Shown piece by piece: positions 24,371-36,778 of a stretch of 64,000 nucleotides of DNA. The DNA lies in NCBI GenBank assembly GCA_013306675.1, contig JABLUY010000041.1, positions 62,001 through 126,000 of the forward strand, given 5' to 3'. The position numbers were made by a program, and so were the translations under genes. Within the stretch, counting starts at the first letter, position 1; every line of letters begins with the position of its first letter. Below the pieces are notes generated by a model. It saw only the letters and a program-made list of their open reading frames with translations. It searched no databases and was not told the DNA's origin. This DNA is from Thraustochytrium sp. TN22. Its lineage: Eukaryota; Sar; Bigyra; Thraustochytrida; Thraustochytriidae.

Positions 24371-27079
24371 TCACGCGTGAGTTGGCGTGCCTCCCTGGCC
24401 CTGGTGAAACATGTAGCGCAGCAGGTCCCTGTAACGCGGGAACTTGGCATGCAGTGCAACGATCTGCCAGGTCGGCGTCTTCATGAGCAGCGTGTCCTGC
24501 ATCAGCCCCACCAGAGTCGCGCACGACACCGTCCCAGGTGTCGCGCCCACCTCCTCGTGCGTGCGAAAGAGGTCGAAGAGATCCGCAACCAACAGGCCCT
24601 TGACGCGCTTCGCCCACTCCGCATAGATGGTCTCCGTGTCCACCAGCGCGAACATGGCCTCCGCCGCGGACACGCGACCGCGGAAAAGAGCGCGGACCTG
24701 CGCCGTGGAGAGAACGCCCTCCAACACACCGCGCATAACACTCTTGTCCAGGGCGCGCGCCGAGCTTGCGCTGACCCACGTGCCCGCCTCCTTCGCACTT
24801 GCGTCCCGCTCGTCAAGCCTGGCCCGCGCCAGCGTCACCAGCGTGTCGAGGTCTCCGCCGCTGACATGATTGACCCGAGCGAGACCTGCGGCCTCCGGCC
24901 CAGCAGGGCTCTCAGGCTTGCGCTCAACCACAGTAGGACTTGCCGCCTTGCGCTCGAGGTCTTGCTCCTGAGCGCGAAGCAGCTCTGAGTCCCCTGGCAG
25001 GACGAGGTGGACAGCGGCATCCTCCGGGTCCAGCTCCTCGCCACTGATGCGCACCGTACAATGGAGGAGCACCCAGCGAACGAGGTCGTGCCTCTTGGGC
25101 AGGCGGCCCTGTTGCACCCAGCGACGCATCGACTCCTCGGCTCGGATCGCGGCTTCGAGCTCTGCGCGTGTCCACGCGTCCGGGCCCAGGCTGCGGCAGC
25201 GCTGCCCTCGAAGCACCACGTGGTGGCCGGATCGCGAGAGCTCCATACGTTCCTTCTCGGCATGCCTGGCGTACTGCGCGGTAAGAGCCGCGAGCTCCTC
25301 GATGCCGAGCCGACGCGTGCACTCGAGCCCGCTCCGGAGAAGGTGCACGTGCACGTATAGCCGGAACGGGCTCTGAACCTGTGTTACCTCCACCTCGGCG
25401 CAGATCTCGCGGCTACGTTCCCACTCTTGGTCGGCATGAAGCCAGTCTTGGCGCATGCGCTCGCAGAGCATCCAACAGCGTCCAGCGAAGACCACCTTGT
25501 CGTCGTCGTCCTCGTCGTCCTCGGATGCCTCGTCATCGTTCCCGACAGAGGCAGTCTCCTTTGCGTCCTCGCTCTCGTGAAGCTCGAGGGCAGCGTCGCT
25601 GGCGTCGTCATCAATCGCCTCATCGATGTCCGCATCTAGCACCGAGCTTGCGGCTTCCGCCGACATTTTGGCGAGCCGCGCCTCCAGCTGGCCAATATGT
25701 GTGTCTAAGACCTCGAGATCCGCCGCGGTAGAATGGCCATGAACCGATGGCGGCGAGGCCAGGGCACGCTTCGTCTTTTTCTCGTGTCTCGCCTGTGCAT
25801 CGCCGTCTAAAGCCGCAGTCTGTGGTTGCTTCACCGGCTGCGTGCGCTTCGGCTTGACATGAATCGACTCGTCCTTTTCCTTCGTCTTTTCCTTCGTCTT
25901 GTCCTTCGTCTTCTCCTTCTTCTCATCCATCAGGGCCTTTCCCGCCGCGCCGCCCAGATAGACAACGTCCTTGGCCTCGGGCTGCGCTTGCACGAGGGCA
26001 CGGCGGAGCCAATCTTCGTACTGGGGCCATGAGATGGGCTCGTCCGAGACGCTCCGAAGCGCCGGCAGCGAGACGGCGTTCTGGACGTCGGAAGCTGTGT
26101 GGAGCGCACTGAGGTCCGAGGGTCGCACTTTGCCGGGAAAGCCACTGTGGCGCTCGAGCTCGCGGAAGGAAGCCTCGCAAAGCGCGAACACGTTGCGCAC
26201 CTGCTGGGTTAGTTCGCGCCGCGACTTGGGTGCCGGCTGCAACTGTGGGGCGGACGTCACATGAGGTGCTTCTGCTGAGGGCGCTGAGAGGTGCTCCTGC
26301 AGCGTGGGCCAGGACACCACGCGCAGCCCGGAGGCGCGCAGCGAAGACTTGATGGAGAAGGCAGAGCTTTTCTGCACGAGGCGCTCCGCGTCGGGGACGC
26401 TGAGCAGACCGCCGCTGGCTGCAGACGCCGCGTGGAAGATGCGCTCCAGCTCCTGGAGTGTTGTGGCGAGGTTGCGGCCGCGCAGGCGGCGCGCCTTGTC
26501 GAGCTTGCGCTGTCGGTTCTTTTCGCGCGCGAGGGCCTCCGCGCGCAGGGCGTCCGACTCGCTCTGTTTGGTCTCCTGCTCGAGCCGCTGCAGCGCATCG
26601 GCCTTTCGACGCGCGCGCTGGCGCTTCGCCTCGCGCTGCAGGGCCTCCTCCTTGTAGCGCTGCAGCTCTGCGGTCCCGAGCGGCTGCTGCTGCTGCTGCA
26701 GTTTTTGGCGTGCGGCCTTGGCCTGCACCGCCGCCGCGGTGGGCGCGGGCTGCTTGTCGTCGCGGCGCACGGTCTCGCGCCGGACCGCCTCGTGCTGCGC
26801 CGCCTGCAGGGCCTCCTGCTCGAGCCTGCGCTGGTCGCGGCGCTTCTCCCGCTCGCGGATGACGGCCTCCTTCTTGAGCGCCGCCAGCTCTTCGCGCGAG
26901 AGCTTGGCGCTGCCCAGGCGCAGCACGCGCGCCTTCGGCAACGGCGGCGCTGGTGAGGAGGAGGATGGCGCCCCCCCCGCCGCCGTTGCCACCCCCGTTG
27001 CCGGCTGCCGTGCGCTGTTCTCCTCGTTGAGCGCTCGCAGCCGTGCCTGCGCCAGCCAGTGCAGCTTCGCGCTGGCCAT
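24371..27079 (-). CDS. Large coiled-coil protein, function unknown
   Basis: A 902-aa single-exon protein starting MASAKLHWLAQARLRALNEE. Residues about 60-215 are highly charged helix, with QR/KR-rich heptads such as EALQREAKRQRARRKADALQ. Residues about 215-400 hold two helical modules that each end in SWPTLQEHL or SWPQYEDWL, which looks like an internal duplication with a predicted EF-hand-like helix layout but no calcium loop. A Lys/Glu/Thr repeat (KTKEKTKEKTKEKD type) and an acidic patch (DDEASEDDEDDDD) divide it from a folded C-terminal half. That half includes VFAGRCWMLCERMRQDWLHA and a terminal helical domain ending RYMFHQG. I recognise no family. Location and role are unknown. Confidence 0.7.
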   Translation of the reverse strand: MASAKLHWLAQARLRALNEENSARQPATGVATAAGGAPSSSSPAPPLPKARVLRLGSAKLSREELAALKKEAVIREREKRRDQRRLEQEALQAAQHEAVRRETVRRDDKQPAPTAAAVQAKAARQKLQQQQQPLGTAELQRYKEEALQREAKRQRARRKADALQRLEQETKQSESDALRAEALAREKNRQRKLDKARRLRGRNLATTLQELERIFHAASAASGGLLSVPDAERLVQKSSAFSIKSSLRASGLRVVSWPTLQEHLSAPSAEAPHVTSAPQLQPAPKSRRELTQQVRNVFALCEASFRELERHSGFPGKVRPSDLSALHTASDVQNAVSLPALRSVSDEPISWPQYEDWLRRALVQAQPEAKDVVYLGGAAGKALMDEKKEKTKDKTKEKTKEKDESIHVKPKRTQPVKQPQTAALDGDAQARHEKKTKRALASPPSVHGHSTAADLEVLDTHIGQLEARLAKMSAEAASSVLDADIDEAIDDDASDAALELHESEDAKETASVGNDDEASEDDEDDDDKVVFAGRCWMLCERMRQDWLHADQEWERSREICAEVEVTQVQSPFRLYVHVHLLRSGLECTRRLGIEELAALTAQYARHAEKERMELSRSGHHVVLRGQRCRSLGPDAWTRAELEAAIRAEESMRRWVQQGRLPKRHDLVRWVLLHCTVRISGEELDPEDAAVHLVLPGDSELLRAQEQDLERKAASPTVVERKPESPAGPEAAGLARVNHVSGGDLDTLVTLARARLDERDASAKEAGTWVSASSARALDKSVMRGVLEGVLSTAQVRALFRGRVSAAEAMFALVDTETIYAEWAKRVKGLLVADLFDLFRTHEEVGATPGTVSCATLVGLMQDTLLMKTPTWQIVALHAKFPRYRDLLRYMFHQGQGGTPTHA

Positions 27080-27793
27080 GCTGCGCCGCGCGCGCGCGCG
27101 CAGGGGGCTCTGGGCCGCGCTCTCGACTCGACCGTTTCTGGGTGCCGAGGCCTCGACAGGGGAGCGCCGCGAACCCCCTGCGTCCCTCCAACATGGGAAA
27201 AATCAGAGGCAGGAGGAAACTTCTCCCCTCCCAGCGGGCGCTGGCGGAGGCAGCTCGTTTGGACCTTTGCGCGCGACATTTTGCAGCTGCCCGCGGCGTG
27301 GCCGCGCCTTGGCCGAGGCTTGCGATACGACGTGACGGATTCGCTGTCAATCATCTGCGATCGGCGGAGGACGGTGTGCGTAGAACAGACCGAAGCCTAC
27401 TGGTGGAGGCCAGCAGGCTGCACGCATAGGTTAGTGGCCTTCGAATTGCCGACTTGATGACCCGCAACCCATTTTTCGCTCGCTGCCGCTACGGCTATGG
27501 GCAGTTCGTTCTTCGCACGCGGCAAGCTCCATGAAGTCCTATAAAGAAACCACTTCTCAAAAAGCGGAGCGGATCAGTGACTGGACAACTCTGCCCTTGA
27601 TTGAGATTTTGGACAACTCTGCCTTTGATTGAGATTTTGGACAACTCTGCCCTTGATTGAGATTCACGCAGCAGCACGACTGCATCCGAACACGAAGCAC
27701 AATCTCAACCAGTCGCCACTTTCTTTCTCCTTTTTTCTTCATGTTCTTTTCTTTTTTTTTCGCTCTCGTGGAGTCGGCAGAGGCCAAAGTCAA
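27080..27793. other. Intergenic region between two minus-strand genes
   Basis: It contains the coiled-coil gene's upstream region, three 28-bp tandem repeats at 27583-27664, and a pyrimidine-rich tract (TTTCTTTCTCC...CTTTTTTTTTCG) at 27718-27762 close to the stop of the tandem reductase gene. No gene is supported. Confidence 0.55.
27583..27664. repeat. 28-bp tandem repeat, three copies
   Basis: GGACAACTCTGCCCTTGATT plus GAGATTTT begins at 27583, 27611 and 27639. The middle copy has CCTTTG in place of CCCTTG. Confidence 0.9.
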
Positions 27794-29794
27794 TCAGTAC
27801 CAATAGGGGTGCGGGCGTGGCGGGACAAGACCGGTGCCGGTACGGCCAAAGTAGCCAAAGATGCAGTGGTCGATGTTGGTGGCTTCCATGACGCCCGGAA
27901 TGCGGAGCATGTCTTGGAGCCAGCGATGCAGGTGCGGGCAGTCGAGGACCATGCGGTCGTTGAGCTTCATGCGCGAGTAGTAGACCGGATCGTGGCGCAC
28001 GATGGTGGGGAGCAGGCGCACGTCAGCCTCGGTGGGCGCCTCGCCCGTGAGGAAACGGCGATCGGCGAGCAGGGCGTCGAGGCGGTCAAAGGCAGCGAAG
28101 TAAGCGTGGAATGCCTTCTCATAGGTGGCCTGGTCGCTGCTGAAGCCGGCACGGTATGCGCCGTTGTTGATGTCCGGGTAGATCCAGGCGTTGAGGTCGT
28201 CGATCTCGTGCGCGAGCGCCTGCGGGTAAAGGTCTGGCGCGCCATCGCGGTGAAAGTCTTTGAAGCCGAGGGCGAGCATGCGCACGATCTCAGCGGACTC
28301 GTTGTTGACGATCTCGTTCTCCTGCTTGTCGAAGAGAATGGGAACGGAGCGCTCCTTGGAGTCGAACATCTGGTAGATCTCGGGCGCGTAGCGCAGGCCG
28401 TTGATGGAGTCCTCGGTGCTGATCTTGCCGTCAAGTAGCGTCTTGCGGCGGCGAATCTCGACGTCGCGCAGGTCCGTCTCGTCCGGGAGGAACTGCCAGC
28501 CGCGGTCCGGGTCACGGCGGTAAAAGAAGACGTCGACGGAGATGACGTCCTCGAGGCCGAGCACGGCGCGCGCCAGCATGACGCGGTGGCACCACGGGCA
28601 GTTGTTGGCCACGTAGAGGTGGTACCGGCCGGCCTCGGCGGGCAGTTCTCCCTCGCCGGCGCCGTCGCGCGTGACAATGCGGCGGTGGCCCGATTCGCCG
28701 CGCACGAACTCGCCCTTGGCCTGCCGCGCCGCCTTGTCGGTTTGGTCGTCACCCATGCTGGCGGCAGCCTTGGCAGCGGCGGCGGCGGCTCTCTCCTCTG
28801 CAAGCGCCGCGAAGCGCTCACGGTCGTGCGGGAGCTCGAAGCTGCGCGCGGCAGAGCCCAGCGGGACGACCTGGTTCGGGTTGGCTTCCGTGAAGCTCTT
28901 GTAGTAGCCGTCCCTGCACTGGCGCAGGTCCAGCGTGCGCGACACGCCGGCCAGCTGGTACAGCTCGCGCGTGTAGTTGGTCAGGTGCCGGTACGAGGCA
29001 AGACGGCGCTTGGCACAGCGAAAGAGCACGTGATAGACATCGTCGAAGCGCAGCAGCGTCGGCAGCAGCTGCAGGTCGGCCACGGAGATGCGGTCGTCGC
29101 GTTGCGCGAGGTAACGGTGCTCGGCCAGCTGGCGCTCGAGCTCGTCCAGGCAGTCGAAGAGCGCGTTCAGCGACTCCTCGTAGGCGCTCTGCGAAGGCGC
29201 GCGCCCGCACTTGTACACACCGCTGTTCAGGTTGTCCTGCACCCACATGGCCACCTCGTCAATATCGTGCGCGTCCTCCTCCGGGTAAAGCTCGTACGTG
29301 ATGGCGGCCTTGGGGCCCGGTTCGAAGGCGCGATCCAGGTAGCGCGCAATCTCCCAGGAGTCGCTCGCCACAATTGTACGCTCCTCGCTGTCGTACAGCA
29401 GCGGCGTGGTCACCGGGCCGGTGTACGCCGGGTCGGCGAGCCGATAGACCTCATGCAGGAAGTCCACGCGCTGGCCCGTGGCCTGGTCCGCGGTCGGGGC
29501 TATGGGACTGCCCGCGTATTCGGCCGCCACCTCGGGCGTGGCGAACTTCCAGCCCACCTCCTGGTCAAGCACCGGGTCGACAATGGACAAGGAGATCTCG
29601 TGCAGGCCCTTGAGCTCGCGCACCAGCACGGCACGGTGCGCCCACGGGCACGGCGCGCTGGCCACCAGGTGGTACCTGCCCTTGGGCACCTTGACGCGCT
29701 CCGTCGGCAGCGCCCGTCCGAACTCCGTGCGCCGATGCGCCTCGCTCGCCGGCAGGCTGCCGGGCCTCACCTCGCCATGCACCACGTGCACCAT
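27794..29794 (-). CDS. ECM4: Tandem glutathionyl-hydroquinone reductase (ECM4/Xi-class GST), two domains in one chain
   Basis: A 666-aa protein made of two full glutathionyl-hydroquinone reductase units, each about 310 residues. These enzymes use glutathione to reduce S-glutathionyl-hydroquinones. Unit 1 has the active-site motif CPWAHR with Cys49; unit 2 has CPWCHR with Cys399 and an extra Cys402. Both units keep the helical half: HDIDEVAMWVQDNLNSGVYKCG and EIDDLNAWIYPDINNGAYRAG, followed by ISVADLQLLPTLLRFD and PTEADVRLLPTIVRHDPVYY. The first unit lacks the usual terminal NP motif region, the second ends with IDHCIFGYFGRTG. The ATG at 29794 is chosen because the open frame upstream lacks a nearby ATG and family homology begins here; it leaves open a longer N-terminus for targeting. 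Family members normally act as single-unit homodimers, so this chain may be a covalent dimer. Confidence 0.92.
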   Translation of the reverse strand: MVHVVHGEVRPGSLPASEAHRRTEFGRALPTERVKVPKGRYHLVASAPCPWAHRAVLVRELKGLHEISLSIVDPVLDQEVGWKFATPEVAAEYAGSPIAPTADQATGQRVDFLHEVYRLADPAYTGPVTTPLLYDSEERTIVASDSWEIARYLDRAFEPGPKAAITYELYPEEDAHDIDEVAMWVQDNLNSGVYKCGRAPSQSAYEESLNALFDCLDELERQLAEHRYLAQRDDRISVADLQLLPTLLRFDDVYHVLFRCAKRRLASYRHLTNYTRELYQLAGVSRTLDLRQCRDGYYKSFTEANPNQVVPLGSAARSFELPHDRERFAALAEERAAAAAAKAAASMGDDQTDKAARQAKGEFVRGESGHRRIVTRDGAGEGELPAEAGRYHLYVANNCPWCHRVMLARAVLGLEDVISVDVFFYRRDPDRGWQFLPDETDLRDVEIRRRKTLLDGKISTEDSINGLRYAPEIYQMFDSKERSVPILFDKQENEIVNNESAEIVRMLALGFKDFHRDGAPDLYPQALAHEIDDLNAWIYPDINNGAYRAGFSSDQATYEKAFHAYFAAFDRLDALLADRRFLTGEAPTEADVRLLPTIVRHDPVYYSRMKLNDRMVLDCPHLHRWLQDMLRIPGVMEATNIDHCIFGYFGRTGTGLVPPRPHPYWY

Positions 29795-33130
<3,336 letters not shown>

Positions 33131-33608
33131 GAGAGTAGCACCAGCGCAACCACCTTTGCCTCGCTCCCTCCTTTCACCAACACAAAGTCGTCTCCTGTCC
33201 TATTTTCCCGACTCTGATACAATCCACGCACCCCTCGCTCTCGTGACGAGAAGCAGAACAAACTCGATTTTACGCGGAGCTGATTTGGTGGTCTTGGTGT
33301 GTTTGGGTTCAGGTGGCCATACTTATTACCTGCTCTCTGCCTGCCTGGCCTGGCCTGGGCTTAGTTTAGCTTAAGCTGCGCGGCTCCTGACAGTGGACGC
33401 CAAGCTGTCCTTGACCACGTCAACTTTGTCAAGCCGCGACGTGTTTATTGGACGCGATGGCTTCCTGCAAACGCTCAATCCCTTTTCTGCTTCGTGTGAC
33501 GGCCACGCCGCAATGTGTTTGCTGGACGCGGTGCTTTTTTCCCGTCGTCGGCCACTGCAAAGGCTACCACAATCAAACTTCGTTCCTCCCAATAGCAGGC
33601 GACTGATT
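33131..33608. other. Convergent 3' intergenic region
   Basis: Lower-GC spacer between the HSP60 stop and the next minus-strand stop. It has CTGGCCTGGCCTGGGCTTAG near 33345-33364. No gene. Confidence 0.55.
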
Positions 33609-36323
33609 CTACATGTCCACCACGTGTAATATACCTTCTGCACGCGATAAATGCCATGAGGCAATCAGCGTTCCCAGCTGGACGGTGCGTTCCAAGTCAT
33701 TCAATTCTCGGAGATCCTCCCAGATGGCGCGGGATTCCGCTTCCGGGTACGCAAATGTGCAGGTCTCGCATGAGCCACGCTCGAAAACCTCAAAGGTAAA
33801 GTGTCCCGGCTTGGGAACGCGCACCGAGACCACGCAGTAGGTGTGGTGCTGCGCCCCGCGCACCACTACCTCTGTATCTGCGTCCTTCTCACCGTGCTCA
33901 GCCTCGTGCTCCTCCTCTCCAGTCTTCACGGCGTCGTCCATCTCGTGACCCTGCACAAGCATGCGAAGACGGTGGCCTCGGCGATAGATGGCGCGGTCGA
34001 GCTCCGGGACCCAGCCGGGCCCCAGGGCGATGCGCTCCCGGAGAACGGCGTCACAGAGCGCGTTCTCTGGCTCTCGTGAACGACGAAGGGCATCGGGCGT
34101 GGTCTCCTCCTCCAGGAGTTCAGGTTGGTGTTTGAGGAGCGCCTGCAGCTCGTCGCGAGCTAGCGTGATCTTGTGCGTCTCGCTGGTGCGCACCACGTAA
34201 ATGACCCAGCTCACCAGGTCCGCGTCGGCGCGGCCAGCGAAGAAGCTGACGATGCAGGCCTCGTGCGAGATCACGCGCAGCCCGCGGAAGAGCAGCCGGC
34301 CCTGGCCAATGTCGCGGCGTGAGGTGGCGCGGTCCAGAGCGACCGTGGTCCTGCGGCGCCCGAGCATCGTGCTCTGGCGCACGCGGGCGCCCGACGGCAG
34401 GGCGCCGCCAGGGCCCAGTGAGATGGAAGCTCGCGAGCCTCCGTCCTCGCGCCCTTGTGCCCCGACGCCGAGCGCCACGCGCAGCGATGCTGCGGTGCTC
34501 AGGGTAAGGGCGCGACGGCGACTCTCCTGCTTGCTCGTGCCGAGACCGGGCCGAGCGATGCCGACGCGGTCCTTGAAGGCGAGTGCCATCTCGGTGCCGG
34601 CCACGTTGAGGCTGCGCAGCGAGAGCAAGGGCAACATGGCCTCGCAGTTCGCGCGCCGGTGATCGACGTCCCAGAGATCCGGGTCGAGACGGTCGCCGAG
34701 GCGCCGGCCCAGCTCGCGGACGCTCACGACGAGCTGGAAGACGCGCGAGGTCTCCTGGTCGTACGCGCGCACCACAAGCGCCGTCTTCTTGCGCGCCGGC
34801 GCATGAATGGTGACCACCAGCCGATAGCCGGAGAGCCGTAGCACCGTGGACAGCACAAGGTCCTGGAGCCGCAGCCACGGTCGCTTGCGCCGGCCTGCGG
34901 GTTGCGCAGACGCGGCGCGCGGGGCCGCGGCCACCAGGCCGTCCACGTCCTCTCCCCGGCTGATACGATCCAGGCGCGCCTGATGCAGAGCGCGCGCCTC
35001 GCGTCGCGCCTGGCGCCGTTGCTGCGCGCTAGCCGGCCGCCCTTGGGCGGCTGCGGCCACGGCTGCGGCATCCACCTGCTGCAGGCTCGGATGGACAAGT
35101 CGCAGTTCGCGCAGGTCTTGGTCGTAGATCACCATGGCGAGCAGCTCAGCGCAGAGCTCCTCCTTGTGACCCGGGTCCAGCATGTGCGGCCTGTTCTGGA
35201 AAAGCTGCTCCAGGTCGTCGAGGTTCACGCGCAGCGTGAAGCGCTCGCGCCAGCGCGGGCAGTAGGCTTCCACACTCAGGTGACGCGGGAAGCGCGCCGG
35301 CTTGAGGTAGACGCGGCCGGCGATGCCCATGCCGTACACCGAGAGAACCATGGGCGTAGCTGGCGACCCGAGGAGGGCGCCCTGGCGCAGGATCAGCGTG
35401 CGACTCATGAGCACGCCGTCAATAAAGACTTTGCGGCGCGCGTCCGCATCTCGTGCCGCCTCCTCGGCTGCCTCAGCCACCGCCTGCGCGCGGCGCTCCG
35501 CGAAAGGAACCAGGTTGGGCGCCAGCTCGGTCCACAGTTCCTCCCACCAGTTGCGGTCGCGGCTGCGCACCGGCTCCTCGTAGCCGTGCTTGTGGTCGAA
35601 GTTGTCCAGGAGGAAACCGTCATTGGCGCACGGCATCATGGCGCGTTCCTGGTAGTGGTCTGCGCTGCGCATCAGGTACAGGCGGAGCGGCGTCACGAAG
35701 CGAACGTCCGCGTGCTCGCGCAGCTCCACGTGCGTCTCGCGCAGCACCTGTACCTGACCAAGCTCGTCCAGGACAGCGCGATGCCTGGTCACCACTTCGG
35801 CCTGCAGCCGTGGGAGTCCCGCCACCGCGCGGCCCAGGTTGCCCGGTCCATACTTGCGGACGTGGCGCGCTTCACGAACGGCTGTTGGCGCTTCTGAGCT
35901 TTTTTCTTCATGGTGCTGCTGTTCTGGATGATCCTGTCGTCGTCGCTGTCTTCTTTGTTGTGGATGCAGCAATAGGAGTTGTTGCTGCTGCTGCTGCTGC
36001 GATAGCGGCGCCTGCACAAGCACCTCGTGGAGGTTGAGCAAGTCGCCACGCAGTCGCACGCGGCGTCGTAGTTCCGCGTTCAGGACCGGCGACTCGCCCG
36101 GCGCCAGCAGCGGCGGCAGCACAAGCGCCTGGCTCTCTCCCTGCTGCGCCTCCTCCAGCTCTCTGGCCTCTCCCGACCTCGGTCTCCGCAGGACCTCTCC
36201 TCCCGCCGTCGCCGCCCTCGCCCTCTTCCTCCCTGCCGCCACGGCCCCAATCCCGTGCGCCGCCACGAGCGCCTCCGCCGGCCCGCCCAGGACCAGGCCG
36301 GCGCCCTGCGGCGTCGTCGCCAT
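33609..36323 (-). CDS. Protein with four related beta-rich repeats, function unknown
   Basis: A 904-aa protein from the ATG at 36323 (MATTPQGAGLVLGGP); the frame is open farther upstream but only with arginine-rich sequence. The first 330 residues are low complexity with a short polyQ and an acidic/basic linker. From about 430 four similar modules follow, each a beta-rich stretch then a helix: LSVEAYCPRWRERFTLRVNLDDLEQLF, ALVVRAYDQETSRVFQLVVSVRELGRRL split over two strands, SWVIYVVRTSETHKITLARDEL, and the last, FTFEVFERGSCETCTFAYPEAES. The shared pattern is h-x-V-x-h-Y/V-x(6)-F-x-L-x-V-x-x-x-E-L-x-x-L. Modules 1 to 3 are followed by longer helical spacers. This could be a C2-like or other beta-sandwich tandem, but no calcium or lipid-binding residues are evident. 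No family is recognised. Confidence 0.72.
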   Translation of the reverse strand: MATTPQGAGLVLGGPAEALVAAHGIGAVAAGRKRARAATAGGEVLRRPRSGEARELEEAQQGESQALVLPPLLAPGESPVLNAELRRRVRLRGDLLNLHEVLVQAPLSQQQQQQQLLLLHPQQRRQRRRQDHPEQQHHEEKSSEAPTAVREARHVRKYGPGNLGRAVAGLPRLQAEVVTRHRAVLDELGQVQVLRETHVELREHADVRFVTPLRLYLMRSADHYQERAMMPCANDGFLLDNFDHKHGYEEPVRSRDRNWWEELWTELAPNLVPFAERRAQAVAEAAEEAARDADARRKVFIDGVLMSRTLILRQGALLGSPATPMVLSVYGMGIAGRVYLKPARFPRHLSVEAYCPRWRERFTLRVNLDDLEQLFQNRPHMLDPGHKEELCAELLAMVIYDQDLRELRLVHPSLQQVDAAAVAAAAQGRPASAQQRRQARREARALHQARLDRISRGEDVDGLVAAAPRAASAQPAGRRKRPWLRLQDLVLSTVLRLSGYRLVVTIHAPARKKTALVVRAYDQETSRVFQLVVSVRELGRRLGDRLDPDLWDVDHRRANCEAMLPLLSLRSLNVAGTEMALAFKDRVGIARPGLGTSKQESRRRALTLSTAASLRVALGVGAQGREDGGSRASISLGPGGALPSGARVRQSTMLGRRRTTVALDRATSRRDIGQGRLLFRGLRVISHEACIVSFFAGRADADLVSWVIYVVRTSETHKITLARDELQALLKHQPELLEEETTPDALRRSREPENALCDAVLRERIALGPGWVPELDRAIYRRGHRLRMLVQGHEMDDAVKTGEEEHEAEHGEKDADTEVVVRGAQHHTYCVVSVRVPKPGHFTFEVFERGSCETCTFAYPEAESRAIWEDLRELNDLERTVQLGTLIASWHLSRAEGILHVVDM

Positions 36324-36778
36324 GCGCGCCCGCGCCTCTGCCGCGCCGTCGGCGCCCGCCGTTCGCAGCCGGCCGGCCGCCGGGCTCGCCGCGAGGCGGC
36401 GGCGGCGGCCTGCTCGCGCGGAGGCCGCCGCGAGCGCGCTCGGCCCGCCCCGCCGACTCAGGTCGAGTCCTGATCGTTGCCTCGCCTCGCCTCGCCTCCA
36501 TCGGCGGCGTCGCATCGCCCTCGTCTCGTCGCGCTCGGGGTGTGCGCTCAGACGGTCCCCGCGGGGCGGTCCCCGCGCGCGCCCGCCGCCGCGGGCAGGT
36601 GTGCGCGCCCGTTGCGCGTTGCGCACTGGAACCGCTGGAACGCGGCGGCCAGGGTTAGGGTAGCGGCGGTGGCCGGGAGGAGGCGAGCGGCGGCGGCGGA
36701 CCCGGCGGCGCGGTAGACTTGGTTTGCGCGCGTGTCCGGGCAGGAGTTGGAGCTCGCCGGGGCGGAGAGCTAGGCAAG
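36324..36778. other. Divergent promoter region of RPL5 and the repeat protein
   Basis: GC-rich. A telomere-like AGGGTTAGGGT is at 36651-36661. CCTCGCCTCGCCTCGCCTCC lies near 36480-36497. AGAGCTAGGC precedes the RPL5 ATG. No extra gene. Confidence 0.5.
36651..36661 (+). promoter_or_regulatory. Telobox-like motif upstream of RPL5
   Basis: AGGGTTAGGGT, 118 nt before the RPL5 ATG. In plants the related telobox AAACCCTAA is enriched in ribosomal protein promoters, so a regulatory role is plausible; the motif is short enough for chance. Confidence 0.4.

Noticed and set aside
24765-25376. Short + frames antisense to the coiled-coil gene
   Set aside because: They overlap a long, ATG-initiated minus-strand gene and have no domain.
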